From the NCBI GenBank assembly GCA_024734555.1, contig JANPWX010000558.1, positions 485,148 through 549,147 of the forward strand: DNA of 64,000 nucleotides, given 5' to 3'. The DNA is from Trochalopteron elliotii. Taxonomy: Eukaryota; Chordata; Aves; Passeriformes; Leiothrichidae. Below are positions 11,963 through 26,400 of the stretch, one piece after another. The first letter of the stretch is position 1; every line of letters starts with the position of its first letter. Position numbers and translations under genes: made by a program. Below the pieces are notes generated by a model, which did no database searches, was not told where the DNA came from, and saw nothing but the letters and a program-made list of their open reading frames with translations.

Positions 11963-14045
11963 TCTGCTCTTTTTTTTTTCTTTTCTTTCTTTCTTTTTTT
12001 TTTTTTTTAATTCACCAAATTTAAAACCAGAAACATCTAATGATGTTATTTAAGAAAGCCAAGGAAAACAGCCAGCACAAATTATTATTGAGCTACAGTC
12101 AGACGTGGATTTATGCTCCAATGCCTCCTGTTGGTCTCTATTACCTTCTCATGGGTGTATAGGAGGTTGCTGCCAATAGGGCCTCTGTTTATTTAGCTGT
12201 GTAATTTGTAGAAGGTTGGTTTTTTGTACTCAGCTGTGGTCACAAACAAGAGACTGGCTCATGAGAACCCTGACTGTTTAATGGATGGACCAGTTTTCCA
12301 AGACAACAAAAAAACCTGCTCACCTTCACTGGACTTTGGACGAATCTCTTAATATTGTTGATATTTTCTATAGAATAATGTTTTTCACTACCAGTATGGT
12401 AACTTTCCTTGGTGCACTGTATTCTTTCACATTGGATGTATTTTTCTATAAATTTTAATAAAGACAAAGTTTTGGATCATATCATTATGCAACAGGTCAG
12501 GTCATTCCATCTCAACTTTATACTTTTCTTATGAAGTAACATGTTTAAATTACTTATATGTTTTGGGATTTTTTTTATTCTGAATTCTGAGATTATATGT
12601 TTGTCTATGCACAAAGCTATTTTGGATTGTGGAACTGCATTTCAACTTAAATTTCTATTGTGGATAATGCATGTATATTGCAAAGCCCTGAAACACTTGA
12701 TTTGGGTGTATTTATATGAGTCTGGTGGTCTAATCTGTCCTGAGTTATCAATATGTATTTTCCACTTTAAGTTCACTTTAGGAAAGCTTCTGTTTGAAGC
12801 AGTTTTGCCTGCTCTCATGGTAGCCTTAAAGTTTTAGACAATTTGATATATTTAGCATCCAGTCCAATTCCTCCATGACAGGAAGAAAGGTCAGGAATGC
12901 AGCAGAGCTGACACCATAAAGCGTCCCTTGGAACTTGTGGCATCACTGAAGATGCCTTTAGCATCAATGTGGTTTTCCAAGTATTTGCAAGTAATGATGT
13001 CAATGACACAGAATGGTCTGATCTGAGGAGCTCCACGCTGTAGCTAATTAGTTCCAGACAGTCTGCACTCTGCTATGCATACCCATGGGACTGGCATGCT
13101 ACAGTGATAAGAGCTGTTTTTCTGTTTCCCATGGCTGACTCTCAGGTTTTATTTATTTGCTGTTTTTATTCAAATCTTGGAGTCAGGAGACCATGAGATA
13201 ATCTCAGTTGCCATTTAAATCATGCCAAGGCCTTGCCATCAAGAATGTAGCTGGTGCACATACAAATGCAGCCAAAGGCTAGGAGACCAAAGGAGTCCAG
13301 TATTTAAAATCAAAAATAAAATGACACTGTTAGAGCAGCATTGTTATCCATCAAATCCCTGGGGTGATAACACATCCCTCTGCCACTGTATGTGCATCGT
13401 GTACACAAAGCTGCTTCTGCACTACAAGTACTACTGTGCTGGTGATTCCATCATAAAATCCTGAATTGTCTGAGCAGACAATAGCCATACTGAACATCAG
13501 CCTCAGGTAGAGTTATTCTGCTGGGGAGAGAAGGGGCAGGGAGCACAGGGAATGCAGTTCAAGCAGCCCTATTACTTCTATAAATGAGAGCACAAGAATA
13601 TTTTGCTCAGATTAAAAAGCCCTTTGTAGCAAACCTTTTCTTGAAAAGACGTAGTGCCTCCCTGCTTTGTATGGATTTTTTGTCAGGGTGTCCTTCTTGG
13701 CTTTGATGTTTCCCTTTTTATGAGCTGAGTGAAAATTTTCCAGTTTTTTGCTGTTATAAACATTCTTTTAAAAAGTCTATTTCACATCCTTAGCAGAGTC
13801 AGCTGGCAACTAAAATATGAAAAGGGATTTATTCAGTACAGAGTGTGCCCCAGCACAGACTTGCTGGAATATGTGGAGATTTCTTCCTGAACTTGTTCTT
13901 CACGACTTCCAGCAGCTGAGCATGGCACCATGAGCTCTCTTGTGTCCAAGGGACTTTTGCTGGCTGTAGGGAGTGGGTGATATAAGGAAAGATCTTGGTA
14001 GGAGGAAGATGTCTCAGAGTCAAACGGAGACAGAGTTCAGAAGAC
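11963..14045. other. intergenic; pyrimidine run at 11969-12009, otherwise nothing recognised
   Basis: A T/C-only run (poly-T with CTTT units) directly follows the LTR and ends at 12009. The remainder is AT-rich without convincing frames. Confidence 0.5.
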
Positions 14046-14296
14046 AAAGAATCACAGAATCATCTAGGTTGGAAAATACCTTTAGGATCATCAAGCCCAT
14101 TAACCTGATACAGCCAAGCCCACAACAAAACCATGTCCCTAAGTGTCACAATCTACACATTTCAAATGCCTCCAGGAATGGTGACTCAACCACTTGCCCA
14201 GGAAGCCTTCTTCCAATGTTTGATAAACCTTTCAATGAACAAATTTTTCCTAATATTCATTTTGAACCTCCATTGACACAACTTGAGGTTGTTTGA
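14046..14296 (-). mobile_element. CR1-type LINE 3' end fragment
   Basis: The plus strand reads agaatcacagaatcatctag then gttggaaaatacc. This is the reverse complement of the CR1 3' end (…GGTTGGACTAGATGATTC-like tail), so the element lies on the minus strand. About 250 bp of the 3' terminal region are present, including the part that corresponds to …TTGAAAGGTTTATC…; it decays past 14296. Non-coding remains. Confidence 0.85.
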
Positions 14297-17200
14297 GAGC
14301 ATAAAGAAAGAGTCAAAAGTTGGATAAGGACCACAGATTCAAGAGCGCTCAGGTTTAAGACTGGGGCAAAATTATCAGGTACCACAGAAAAGCATTAGAG
14401 ATGTGGAATACTTATTTTTGGTCTTGGGTTTGCCTCTTTTACAAGGGATGGGTCCAGTGCCTTGCACATAGCATCAAGGAGAAAATACACTGTGGAAAAG
14501 CTGCCAATTCACTAAGCAGGACTGAGGTGTTGTCCCTGAAAAGCCATCCACAAGAGGAGCATGACTTGAAAGACTTACTCTGTGAACACTGATGTTTGAA
14601 TTACTGCATTTCTAAATAAAAGTCTGCCTGAACAAGAGAACAGGAGGTGGGCTGAAACACCCTTTAGAGTGGCTGACTCCCCCACTGGTTAAGTTAATTT
14701 CAGCAAGTTATACTGCTGACTGATGAAGAACTTGACTGATCTCAATTGCTTTAAGGTGCAGAAGAAGCCATTTACAAACAAATAAAACAGAAAACATCAC
14801 GGTACACCTGCCAACTCGTGATAGGGATGTTTTCCACAGCATCTGATGGGTGACTGAAAGTAAACCCTATCCCCAAAGGAAATGGCGCTGGAGGCAAAAA
14901 CAACCATCAGAGAGATTCTTACCTTCCAAGGACTATATCTGGGCTTCATTTTGAGCAAGATGAGATCTGCTCTGATTCTACTGTTAACTGGGCACAGGCA
15001 AAAAGTGTATAGGTGATTGTCTTTTTTCTTTCCTCTTGTTCTTTTACATGAAAAAAAAAAGTTCTTATAGAAGCCCATAAACAGCCACTCAAAGCACCTT
15101 GCCAAGGCTCTGTAGGTTGTTTTACTAATAAGCCCACACATATGCATACCAAATGAGGGTTTACCAAGCAACTCTAACTCTGGCTTTTACTGTTCAAGTA
15201 TTCAGCTTTAGGGACATCCTCTGGAAGGAGCCTTAACGGTGTAAAATTTTCATTATTATTTTTATGGCGTTATGTAGAGACCTAGAAAAAAGTGCCTGTG
15301 TTAGTGTCAAGTGCATTCTTAGCCTCGAGCTAAGTGGATAATGGAAATATTTTTCTCCCTATGGGTGGGAAGTGGAGGGATAGTGAAATGAAACAACTAC
15401 ACAAAGACACACAGAGAAGAGACATCTTTGAGACTACACATTTCCAAATACTGTGTTATCAGCCTTAAATTCATAACTATCCTTCATCTCAGGTAAGCAT
15501 ATTCCTACCAGGGATTATTCTTTACTTTAAACCTCTTGCTGAGCACAGAGAAGCTCTAGCATGAGTAGGACAGTTGCTGTTGCTATGTGCTTCAGTGGAA
15601 ATGCACACCAGTGGAGATTCTTTCCCCTCCTGAAAAGAAAGCCAGTCTTCTAGTGTGATTTGTGTGGCTGTGTAATGCAAGGGGAAATTTTGTATGGCCT
15701 GGTGCAACTCTTCTGTGGCAATGATAACTATTCCAACCAAACAGAAAAGGCCCCTCTTTAATGCAGTTCAGCCCAAACAAGAAAAGCAATACAAAGAGGA
15801 CAAAAATCATTATATTTATAATGATATGATGTTCATAATTATATTTATAATGATCAAGAAATATTTATACAGCAGAGGAATTTCACATTGGACAACACTG
15901 TTCCAAGTTTGCCACGGTGCAATCATAAATCTATCTCATAGGGCAGATCACTACAGACACTTGACCCTAAATTACCTACCTAAGCAAACTATTCTACTTT
16001 CTGACTGACCTTGCTGGCAGGACACACTTTGCTGTCCAGCAGCTGAGCTAAACATTGTGTACATCTGAGATGACATTTATCTCAAGGAAACTTGCCAGAC
16101 ACACTCACAGATATAAATACTGCAACCTTTTACTTATTATTTCAAGAATACAAATGTATTTTATTATACAAATAGACAAACTGGAGGGAATTCAAAGCAG
16201 AGGAACCTTTTCTTTTTCAAAGAATCTTTTTCAGAGATGGAAGGGAGAGAAGTATGCATAGTTTGCCTGAGTAAGGTTTGTCCTCTCATTCCTCCTCTGC
16301 ACCATCTGTGCATCCACAGACTGCGCAGGCTGTGAGAATGCAGGAGAATGAGCAGAAAGTTGCCTCATTGTTATCCTGCAGTATCCACCACAAGGAATCT
16401 CCTGGTTTGACATAGTTGCTATACCCAGGGTCACTTTTACACCCACTTGAAGCTTACACTACTACTGAGATGGTGCACTAGAAACTGGCGTACCGTAAAA
16501 ACAATTTGTCTCTGTGCTGGTTACATTATGTGGGAGCTATTGCTAAGCTCTGCAAGCACCCAACTTGTCACAAAATAAATGTAAAACTCTCCATCTACAA
16601 TCCACCCTCCCACCTGCACTGTGTCAAATCTCAGGAGGACAAAATAATAGTTTCCAAACTGTTGAAAGAGAGAAATTCAAAGCTGAAAAGAAATCTATAA
16701 GAAAGAGAAGCAAACATTAGAAGTTGCAAAAGTAGCAGGAGAATATTTTAAAGAGGAATTATTAGGCTAAGTAAAGCTTCCCAGAAGTGAGATACAGGGA
16801 AAATCTCTGGCAGAAGGACGCCAGTCGGTGAAATTTAAAGCCAAACCAGTGAAAGCCCTCAACAGAGCAGCTTCTCAAACAGCTGGGATACTCCCTAATG
16901 CTCCTGGCAGAGGGAAGTAAAACCCTTGTCTCACGTTCTTTAATCTGCCAGTTGCTTCCTTCAGCAAAGGAGTCCATTTCTCCCCTTTACTACTCCAGGT
17001 ACTATTAATGAATTTCTTCCAGCAGAGGAGTAGACTGGAATATATTGATCCTCTCTTGCTTCTTGGCTGGGCAAACTGGCTACAGGGAAATGCTGCTCTT
17101 CAGTGCCTTTCCTTAGAAGTATGGGCACTACTTCTGATTTCTTCAGGATTTCTCAGGCATGGAGGTGATCAGGTCCAGGGACCAACACCCACCAACACAG

Positions 17201-19739
17201 CTAAAGTACTTAGCACCTGGAACCTTTTGCCCCAGAGCTCTCACTGACCTGTAACTGCTTGAGCTGGAAGGCCAAGCTGGTACCTGGAGCAGGGAGAATG
17301 GCTTTTATATTCTGTGGAGGCAGAGTGTTTCTTCTATTGTCCAAATAGCACTGTTGCACGCCCTGTAAAGATTTCTGTATGAAGGGTGCAGAAAATCGAG
17401 CTATTATGGGTTATGATTATTTTATGTGACTGCATCAGAAAATAGTTTATTGGTGTGTATGGGATTGTGTATGAATATTTTCATCAAAATCAGTTTTATT
17501 TTTCTAATACAGGTTACTGGTGACTCATACTTTTTCAGAATCTACAAAAGATGACTGGGAAAGGTATAACTGGTGAAAAATCCCCTTAAATTTACTGCAC
17601 TGTGGTCAGATTTCTCATTAGAAAATCTTTAGGAGCGTCCATTCTGAAAAAGAAATTTAAAAATAATAACAAAACCAGAAATCACCTAACCTACTTAGCA
17701 AATGGCTCTGTTTAAGAACAGGATGGAAAAAGTAATAGCTGAATAGAAAAAAACCCCAAAACAGTGACCTAGAAACTAGCATGCCTCTGATGGGAGAAGA
17801 TAGTAACTTAGTTGACTTCACCCCCATAAAAAAGCTGGGGTTTTTTGACACATATGTGAACTAACACATCACAGCATATAAAGAGTTAAGTGACCTGCAC
17901 CTAGAAGCAGAAGGGATGAAAGAAGGGAGAAATCTTTAAACAAGACTTGAAGATTTCTCCCCTTTGAGGTACAAAGAGAGAAATACTTGATGAATTAGGG
18001 ACCAGGACTAACTGGTGAGACCCAAAAGCAGAACTGCTCAAGCAATGGCTCCAGCCCAGCTGCAAGGCAAACCAATTTTGACTAGGCTTTGCCAAAATGC
18101 TGTGCAAAATAAACTAATAAAGGGTGGCTAGATGCAAGGAGGTGCTGGGACTGGGAACTAGGAGAGCCCCTTCCTCTTCATTCCCACATACCCATCCAGG
18201 ATGGGAGGTGATCTCATCAGAAACTGTGTAACTCTGCCCATAGGCTTCAAGGCAGGAACTGTAGATGATCCCATCCTAAGATGTTCTGTAGCACTTTACC
18301 ATCTTAGGGTCCATTCTGAGGCTTTAAGAAAATTGGCAATGCCCTTGCTAACATCATCTGCCTTGTTGTGGCTGGCCTGCTGAGGCATTCACAGTCAGCA
18401 GGAGGGGAAACACCTCTTGGCCCTGTGTGAGAGTAGAGGTGCATGATTCAGAACTGGTTTACATGGATGGTTAAAAGACTTGATGACAAGCCTCGAAGGA
18501 TACTCAGTGGGGCCACAGGAGGTCAAAAGTGTGTGTAAATCAGGAATCAGAGCAACCCACAGGCAAGGAATCAAGACTGTGGGAACACAGCTTCCCTGGA
18601 AATATCAATTACTTAAATTCTCTTCTTAATCTGACTCACAGATAGATAAGGACAGCTCAAAACACCTCTGAGCTCTTGTTGGGACTCAGCCTGCATTATG
18701 GTATTGAAGTTTGGCCTTGGAGTATAAAGCAGTTAGAATGCATTTTTACTCCCATTCCTGAGAAATCTAGTCACTAAGTGGAAACCATAATATCTTGTAT
18801 TGGATTTGCTTCTTAATATTTCATACTCACTTTTTTTATACACAATCTAGAATGCAGAAGTAATTGGTATCAGTAATACTGGAAAATTACATACTACTAC
18901 GATAGAAAACAAAACAAAAGGAGCAACAGGAAGTGTCCTTTTGCTGTAACTTTTGTGGTCAGTTGCTGCTATTCCTTCTGTGTTGCACATGAAAGCTGTT
19001 TCACCCCTTGCTGGCTTTCCTGGAAATGCAATACTGTCCTTAGCTTCACAGCTGAGTAAACTTTTGGTTCCTCCTCTGTACATAATATCAGAACTGGTGC
19101 TTAATGGGGCAGTGCATTAACCAGGGAAAAGGGATCAAAATGAGACAGCATCAGTTCAAGTTAAAATTCATAGTTTCAAGCAGGACAATATGGAGAAAGA
19201 AAGATGAAAAAGGAAGCTCTACTATGTACTGTTTCCCCTGGGAGAAGGGATGTCTGCTCTGGTCCAGACAGCCCACACTGCAGCAGTGTCAGCACTCTTT
19301 TGGAATAAACAGGGAGCCGAGTCCACTGGTATCAACAAGCCAGTGATTTTTGGCTCCTGCAATATCGGAGGGGATTGCTTGCGATAGAGTGAGGTCAAAA
19401 TGAGGGCAGAGTCGGGCACAGTACATCTGCCTTGGCTGGAAGCAGAAACCAGACCTTCAGCATTTCATTCAAGCTACAGAGAAAAATCCCTCGGCGCAGC
19501 CCATTGCAAAGGCACGACACTCTCTGCAGAAATGAGACTGGGCATGCCTGCCAGGAACCTTGAGGAGGATACTCTCTCCCATTTACCAAGGCACTGCTGC
19601 ATCTTCCAGGCTGACCCGAGCTGCTGCCGGTATTTACAGAGGCACGGAGATGCGTCAAAGCCCCCTGGCAGAGGCAGCGGAGCGCGCAGGCTGCCGCCGG
19701 GAGATGTGGCGTGTCCCCATGGAGCCGGGGACAGGCGGG
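14297..19739. other. intergenic, 5.4 kb with no gene recognised
   Basis: No frame here shows similarity I recognise or a splice-compatible series. A small AT-rich palindromic pair lies at 15807-15852. The end of the stretch becomes GC-richer from about 19600 toward NRIP2. Confidence 0.5.
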
Positions 19740-20003
19740 CACATGCACACGGACACACGGGGACACACACACGGACACACGGACACACACACGGATACAC
19801 GGACACAGACACACACGGACACAGACACACACACGGACACGGACACACACACGGACACACGGGTACACACACACGGATACACAAGGACACAGACACACAC
19901 ACGGATACACGAACACACACACGGATACACGGGGACACACACACGGATACACGGACACAGACACACACGGACACAGACACACACACGGACACGGACACGC
20001 GCG
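19740..20003. repeat. CA-rich tandem array (ACACGG/ACACAC minisatellite) with a higher-order 152-bp period
   Basis: About 264 bp built from acacggacac, acacacacgg and acggatacac units. A 66-bp segment at 19781-19846 recurs without change at 19933-19998, giving a 152-bp higher-order period. Every frame on both strands is open over it, so it produces long but meaningless Thr-His-Arg or Val-Cys frames. It ends in gcgcggtgcgtgcgcgc, about 470 bp before the NRIP2 start codon. Confidence 0.93.
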
Positions 20004-20473
20004 GTGCGTGCGCGCAGCCCGCCGGGGTAAGTCCAGCCCCCAGCAGCCGGGGCCATCCTCCTGCTGCTGGATTTTTCCAGCCGGAGCATCCTGCCGGCTG
20101 TGCCGTGATTTATGGAAAGCGGTTTCTGACGCGGGGCTTTTTCTATTACGACAGGGACCCACGGACTGGAGGAGGCAAAGCAGCAGTCAGGGCAGGAGAA
20201 GTGAGGGAGAGGAAGAGGCGGGAGCAGAGGGACACGGAGGAGTGGAGAGGACAGAGGGAGAAACAGGCACCGAGACACTTCAGAGATGGGTGAGTTATAA
20301 CTAAGAGAGCAGGAGGAAAGGCAGAGAAGGGAAGAGGAGAACCGTGAGGAAGGGAAAGGGAAAGGGAAAGGAGATCTGAGACTGAGTCAGCTTCCAGAGG
20401 GCAAACACCAGGAGACGAGTTCAGGGAACAGCCCAGCATACCAAGAAGGACCTGCTTCGTCTGAACCTTCACC
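20004..20473 (+). promoter_or_regulatory. NRIP2: NRIP2 5' flank and probable 5' UTR
   Basis: GC-rich and CpG-containing at 20000-20150, then a purine-rich stretch with GGGAAA repeats at 20350-20372. The sequence just before the ATG (cttcaccATGAGC) is a reasonable initiation context. No TATA box at an informative distance was found; the transcription start is inferred to lie here. Confidence 0.45.
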
Positions 20474-23400
20474 ATGAGCACAAGGAAGAGCTGCCCCCTG
20501 CCACTGGGGCAAGGAGACCCGGAGGAAAAGCAGAGCGAGGGTACTCCTGACCTGGAGCGACAGGAGTGTGAGATGGAGCTGAGGAACAAAGCTATTCTGC
20601 AACAGAAGAGGCGCCTCAAACAGGCCACCCAGTTTGTGCACAAGGACTCTGCTGATCTGCTGCCCCTGGATGGCTTGACAAGGCTTGGCACCTCCAAGGA
20701 TCTGGTGAGTCCAGTGGGACCCCTTTTGGGAGGGAGTCTTCCTAATAGCCTTCATTCTGATTGGGAGCTGCTGTCAGGCTTTGTGAAAGGATCACAGGTT
20801 CAGCAAAAATGAAACTTCTCTTCAGGATCATCTAGGAGCATGTCAGGGTGTGGGGAAAGAATTAATCACTCATTTGTTCGCATCCATCTTCTTGTGCCTC
20901 CCCATAGGAGCCAAACTCCTTAGGCAGATGTGGGCTAGAAGGACTCTCCAGAACCCGAATTTCCATTCATCCAGTACCTATATGTTCATGTGACATGTGT
21001 ATTTCCATGTGGGACATCTCTGAAAACCCCCATGTATTCCTGCATGATCCAGCTCAAAAGCAGAATGCTTCCTGAACTCAGCAGGGAGGGAAGTACTATT
21101 CATGAAACTCTGAGAGACTTATGTTTGACCTTGTCACCTTTTTGCATTTTTCTCTTCCCCCTACTCTCTGGATTTATGGAGGGGCAAGCAAAGAGCAGGA
21201 CTGCAAACCAGGCAAGCAGGCAGATGCGGTGCCTGGCACTCTGAATGACTCCTTTGGGGAGGAGGCAGTGGAGCGAGGCCTGTGGGCATCTCCTTGTGGT
21301 GACGTGGATCAGGAAGCATCAGGGAGGGAGGTCTGTTCCAGGAGCCTTGGCAGTCTGTGGTCTGGAAGGGCTTCCCCAAGGCTGGAAGCAGATTCCCACA
21401 GGATCTATTACTGGCTCAACTGCATACATATTCTCCTTGCTCTGGCAGTTTTGCTGTCCAACTTCTCTCCACTGTAGAGTTAAACTGCTCAAGGATGTGG
21501 AGGTCTAAACCATTTTCCCAAAAGAGGGCTCATGTCTGGCTGTGATGGGGGCACAATCCCTTTTTCCATCTGTGGCAGTGGATGTCATAAAAAATCTTGC
21601 CCCTCCCTGCAGTCTGTGCTTCCCTCTGTATTCTCAGACAATTGCAGCAACACCACAGATGCTCTCGTGTGTGTGCCTCCAGTCATTTCCCAGCTCCTGA
21701 GGCACGCAGTTGCACAGGGCCCCACGTGTGTGGGACCAGCATGTCCCTGGCACTGAATGGAAGCTAATCCTCCTTGCTGAAACCATGGGGAGCAGCAGCT
21801 TGCAGATGAGGGGTCAGTGCCATGTTCCCATGCTGGCACATCCTGCTGTTCCTGCCACCCTCCCTGCAGCTCCCTCAGCTGCCTCAGCAGCTGCTGGGAG
21901 TCTCTGGCATGGCAGGGTCAAGGGCAGCTCCTCCAAGTCACCCTGAGCTGTCACCTCTCGTTCTGCAGGCGCACACAGCAGGGACTGGTGTGGAGTGTCC
22001 CTCCAGCCCTGCGCACAGCCAGGCTGGAGTGCCAGAGCAGTGTCACATCAGTGCTGTCTTAGCGAGGAGCAGAGACCCTTCTCCCTGTGGGGAAGGAGCT
22101 CTGGCCACTCTGGAGCGTGGAAAGCCAGTGCTGGCCCTCGGGGCCTGCAGCACTGAAGCTTGAACATCCCCTCAGGAGCACAGCCAGGTGTGATCCTGGG
22201 CCTGTCCCTGGGCAGGGTGTGAAGACTTATGAGCCACTTCTGAGTCTTTCAGTGCGTGTTTGCTGACCCCAACCACAAAGGCAGGCAGAAACACATCTAG
22301 AGTTTTGCTTTGGGATTGATTCCTGTCACATCATGCCTCAAAATGACAACTGGCACTCTGAAGCCCCAAGGGCTTCCTTGAGCGAGACAGTCCTTGTCTA
22401 AATCACTTGCCACAAGCAGCTCTCCTACTGGAATTAACCATTCCAGGCAGAAGAACTCGTTCATGCCAACAGTGTTCAGTCACTGCAACCCACTGCAAAC
22501 TTCATGTTTGGTCCACAACAATGGTTGAAACATTTTTAACATGGACCTGGGGAGCAGTGAATGAAGCATGACATGTTTTTTTCTCCCATGGACATTTTTG
22601 CTCTGGTGTTAGAGGGCACAAAATAAAGTGTGGCCACTGTGCCAAGTTTACACACATAGTGCCATACCTGGGGTCAGTGTGGTACCTCCATTTCTGCTTT
22701 AACTTGGAGCAAAAGAAGAACCAGGTCTTAGATTTCCAAGAGGGATTCAGCAGTTCCTGTCACTCAGTGGGACACTGTGATACTGCTGTGATGTTTTGGG
22801 CGCTGCAAATCAGAGTCCAAAATATGCTTTTGGCTTATTTTTCTAGGCACTTCACCAGTGCTATGAAAAGCCCATCTCTTTTTCCTGAATTGATCTGACT
22901 CCCTCCTGGAGGACAGGAGTACAAAAAGGGAATGCATTGAAAATGAAGCAGCAGAAGGAAGTACTGGAGAGTTTGATTTAGAGGGAGTAAACCACCCCTG
23001 ACTCCTATAGCACTTACACTGGGAGGAAAATTTAATTAATTCCCCAAAACAAGTCTCCATTGACAGTGCCAGAGACTCCAGCTGTGGCAGCTCCATGTCC
23101 TAAAATTAGAGCAAGGCCTCATGTAATTTAAAATAAAATACCTACTTTCTTTTGCAGTCAGAGGCTGTTACTTTTTGCCACTCTGTGTATTCTGGTGTGC
23201 ACTCAGCTTATGCAATGCATCCAGCAGTGCCTGTGATTTGATGGCTTCATCATGTCTCCAGTAATGAGTAATTATATATTTCTGTGGGGACCTTGTGTTT
23301 CCAGCTTTGCAACAAAAAGCATGATCAGTTTGGGGTTTTTTTTGGTTTTTGGTGGTTTGTTTTTGTGTGTTTTTTTTTTTTGTTTTTTTTTTTGTTTGGT

Positions 23401-26400
23401 TTTGTTTTTGTTTTTTTTTTTTTTTTTTTTTTAATGGCAAAATAAAAAATAAGTAGCTACACGAGCTAAAATATTCTGGAAGTACCAAAGAGGTCTGAAG
23501 AGCTGGCTTCTCACCTCCCAAAATCAAGATCCCCAGCTCATACAATTAATCATAGCAAGGCCTGGAGGTTTCACACTGGAGAACCTGAACCTTCCCTAAG
23601 TTGCATTGGGAGTCTTCTTTGATCCATCTAAGTGCTGTAAGAAGGAATCCTTTCCAGCTTCTGGCTACAACATCCTCCCTTACCTCTAAATCTAATTGTT
23701 TCTGACCAGTTCAAGAGCTACAATGGTCTCTCCACTTCTCCATCTCACTGGTGAGAGAGAAGATAGGCAGGACCCCAGGAGTCTGCTCTTGAATCAGATG
23801 CCTCCAAAATCCCAAAGCTCAGCTAATCCCCACCAGTACTTGGCCTCTTCCCAGCCTGAGTGACAAGAAGGGGACAGAGGTGGCAGCTGCAAAGGGTTTG
23901 CTCATTTTGTGGGAAAGGTTGCAGGAAGAGGGAAAGGTCCTTGGCATGCCAGATTGTGAGAGGCAGAGGGAGGATGGGAATTTGGAGACCTGCTGTTTGG
24001 TCCCTGCCCTTTTCCCATGGCCCAGATGTTAGCTGGCAGCCAGACTGGCACTGTGCTCAGAGTATTTAGGCAGCTAAGCACAGTGGCCAGCTGTGCTGTG
24101 GGCCACCACAGTAGGCTGGGAAAAGACCAGGAACAGAAGGATATTTTTACCCTTCTTTTTCAACTGCTGCAGCATTTCTCATGCAGCATGTGAATGATCT
24201 GACTCTCACCCCTTGAGTGGCAGAGAAACAGAGGCACGAGAGACTTGACATCTTGCAAAGAGCAATGCTGAGTGTGACCAAAGAGCCAGTGACAGCCGTC
24301 CTGCACCAACTTGGGGAAATCTGACAAGTCAGGGTGCCTCGAATTGCAGTTTGCCACTTCTCTGGCCTCAGCTCTCTGGCCACATAGGAAGCTAGTCCAA
24401 AACACAAGTAACCTGTGGGGTTAATGCAACCCAGCTCATTGGCAGGTCTGGTCTAGTTCAGGTGTTTGGCCTGCCCATTGACAAGATCCTGCATCAAACT
24501 GCTGCATCACCTGGGAAATGACTTAATTTTGTCTTTTTCTTTAGAAAGATAAAAACAACAGTTTAAGCTGTAGCACATTAACCCCTTTAGACTGTTTGCC
24601 TTTCTTCAAGCAGGCAGTTGTTAGTGGGAATGTCATGGTCAGCTCAGAGCAGCTGCTCTCCTGCAGAAGGGCCGTGGGGCTGAGTACATGGAGAAAGGAC
24701 AAATCTACCTCCAGCAGACACCTGTTTCATTGGTGTTGCCAATGAATTGTTGATTCAGTAGCTGTGCAGGGACTGGATGGATCAATACTGGGCAAAACCT
24801 AGAGCATCTGATGGCAGGGAGCAGAGACCAACTCCAAGGAGCGTTAAAAGCTCATTTTAGTTTCCTCCTCCAGGAGCTTCCTACTTCACTACAAATAATT
24901 GCTCGTACACCTAAATTATCTGCAGTCCTGCCTTCTTGCCCACATGTACATCACACCCATGCTGCATTCCTCGTGCCCTCCCACATTAGAAAGGTGTGAA
25001 CGTGCCTGGTGGGATGTTAGCACACACCCAGCAGGCAGTGCATTGCATTACGCTGAACAGGAATGAGACTCTCCCGTGGATGTTTAGCTGAAGGAACAGA
25101 TATGTGTGGGGAGAGTGTGCATCAGGCATGTTCTTCTCCTTTAATAATTGCATTCCAGAGACCTGCCTGTCACAGACATCCCAACACTTTAACACCAAAT
25201 TTGCACCTACAGGTAAAAAAATCTTGGGATTTAAAGAAAGTTTTTTTGGATAAGCATGTCTTTCATCAGGACGATCAGTTGGGTCAAGCATTTGCAGCCT
25301 GCATCCCTGAGCTAGCAAATGTCCTTGTCCTTGAGCTCCATACTTAGCTGGGATTTCTCTTTCTTTGTGATGGAGACAGCAGCCTCATAGTGTGGTCCAG
25401 CGGCGCCTCTTGGAAGGCAACCTGAACAAGCTGCGGGGCGAGGCCAGGGGTCAACCTGCACGGGTTCAATCTCCGCTGGCAAAAGACCAGGATGAAAAGA
25501 TGGAAAAGGGAGAGGACAGGAGAAAAGAGACTTCACCCCTGCTAATACAGTGCCAGGTAAGGAAACAACACAGTGCTGCTGATTTCACAGTAATGGCAAA
25601 TGCTCCAGCTGCCCCCCCTCCCAAGGGCCATGCTGAGTTATAAATTGCAAAGCCAGCTGCAGCCAAAGAGAAGAGATTTCATGCATGGCCTCTCCTAGAG
25701 TCTGGATGCAGGTTTTCCAAAAGCCAGAGGAAAACCTTTCTGCTACATGCTTTCTAGTTGCCCATGTTTGAAGATAAATTACCTTAACCATATCTCCTTC
25801 CTTTGAAGGCCAGCTTTCCCATGATATGAGGTATTTTATAACTGCATATAGAAGCAAGGAATGTCTCCTTATCACTTGAAGACAGGTGCCTCAAGCTGAT
25901 TTACATTTAACTAGTTCCAGTCTAGTCTGATTCTCTCAGGTGTCAAAGGACCTTCTCAGAAAGTGGCTAACTGTGCTCCAAATTAGCACAGCTCTGTCTC
26001 TTGATAGAAACAGTATTTTTAGCTCCCTTTTCTTCTTATATCCTCCTATACAGCAGAGCACACTACTCCCTGGTCTCTGCAGTTAGAGAAAGCACATCCA
26101 AAAGCTGTGGCCCATGAAAGAGGGCTGGATGGTTAGAGCTGCACAGTAACATGCAGATATGAGACTCACCAAGATACAGACCTGTTGTACAAAACCCATT
26201 TTAAAGCTGGTTTTAGTTCAGTTACCTGTCCTAAAGAATGCCTTCCATATCCAAGTATAAAGGCTACACTTCCAAGAAAAACATATGTACCTTTCAAAAC
26301 TCATTTGGCACAATAAATTATGATAGGAACACAGCCTGGTTGCAAGTTTCTGAAAGGCTTAGGTCAGGTATCCCAGTATCAAGCAAACCCACTGTCTGGT

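Noticed and set aside
15807..15852. AT-rich palindromes (ATCATTATATTTATAATGAT and a near copy)
   Set aside because: Short, very AT-rich and in plain intergenic DNA; expected often by chance in such sequence.
19740..20003. Possible CRISPR-like array
   Set aside because: The repeats are short CA-rich units without unique spacers, in a vertebrate genome; it is a minisatellite.
19400..20293. 297-residue plus-strand frame and long minus-strand frames over the same stretch
   Set aside because: All are open only because the CA-rich array has no stops in any frame; they are low-complexity Thr/His/Arg or Val/Cys/Ser runs without known similarity.
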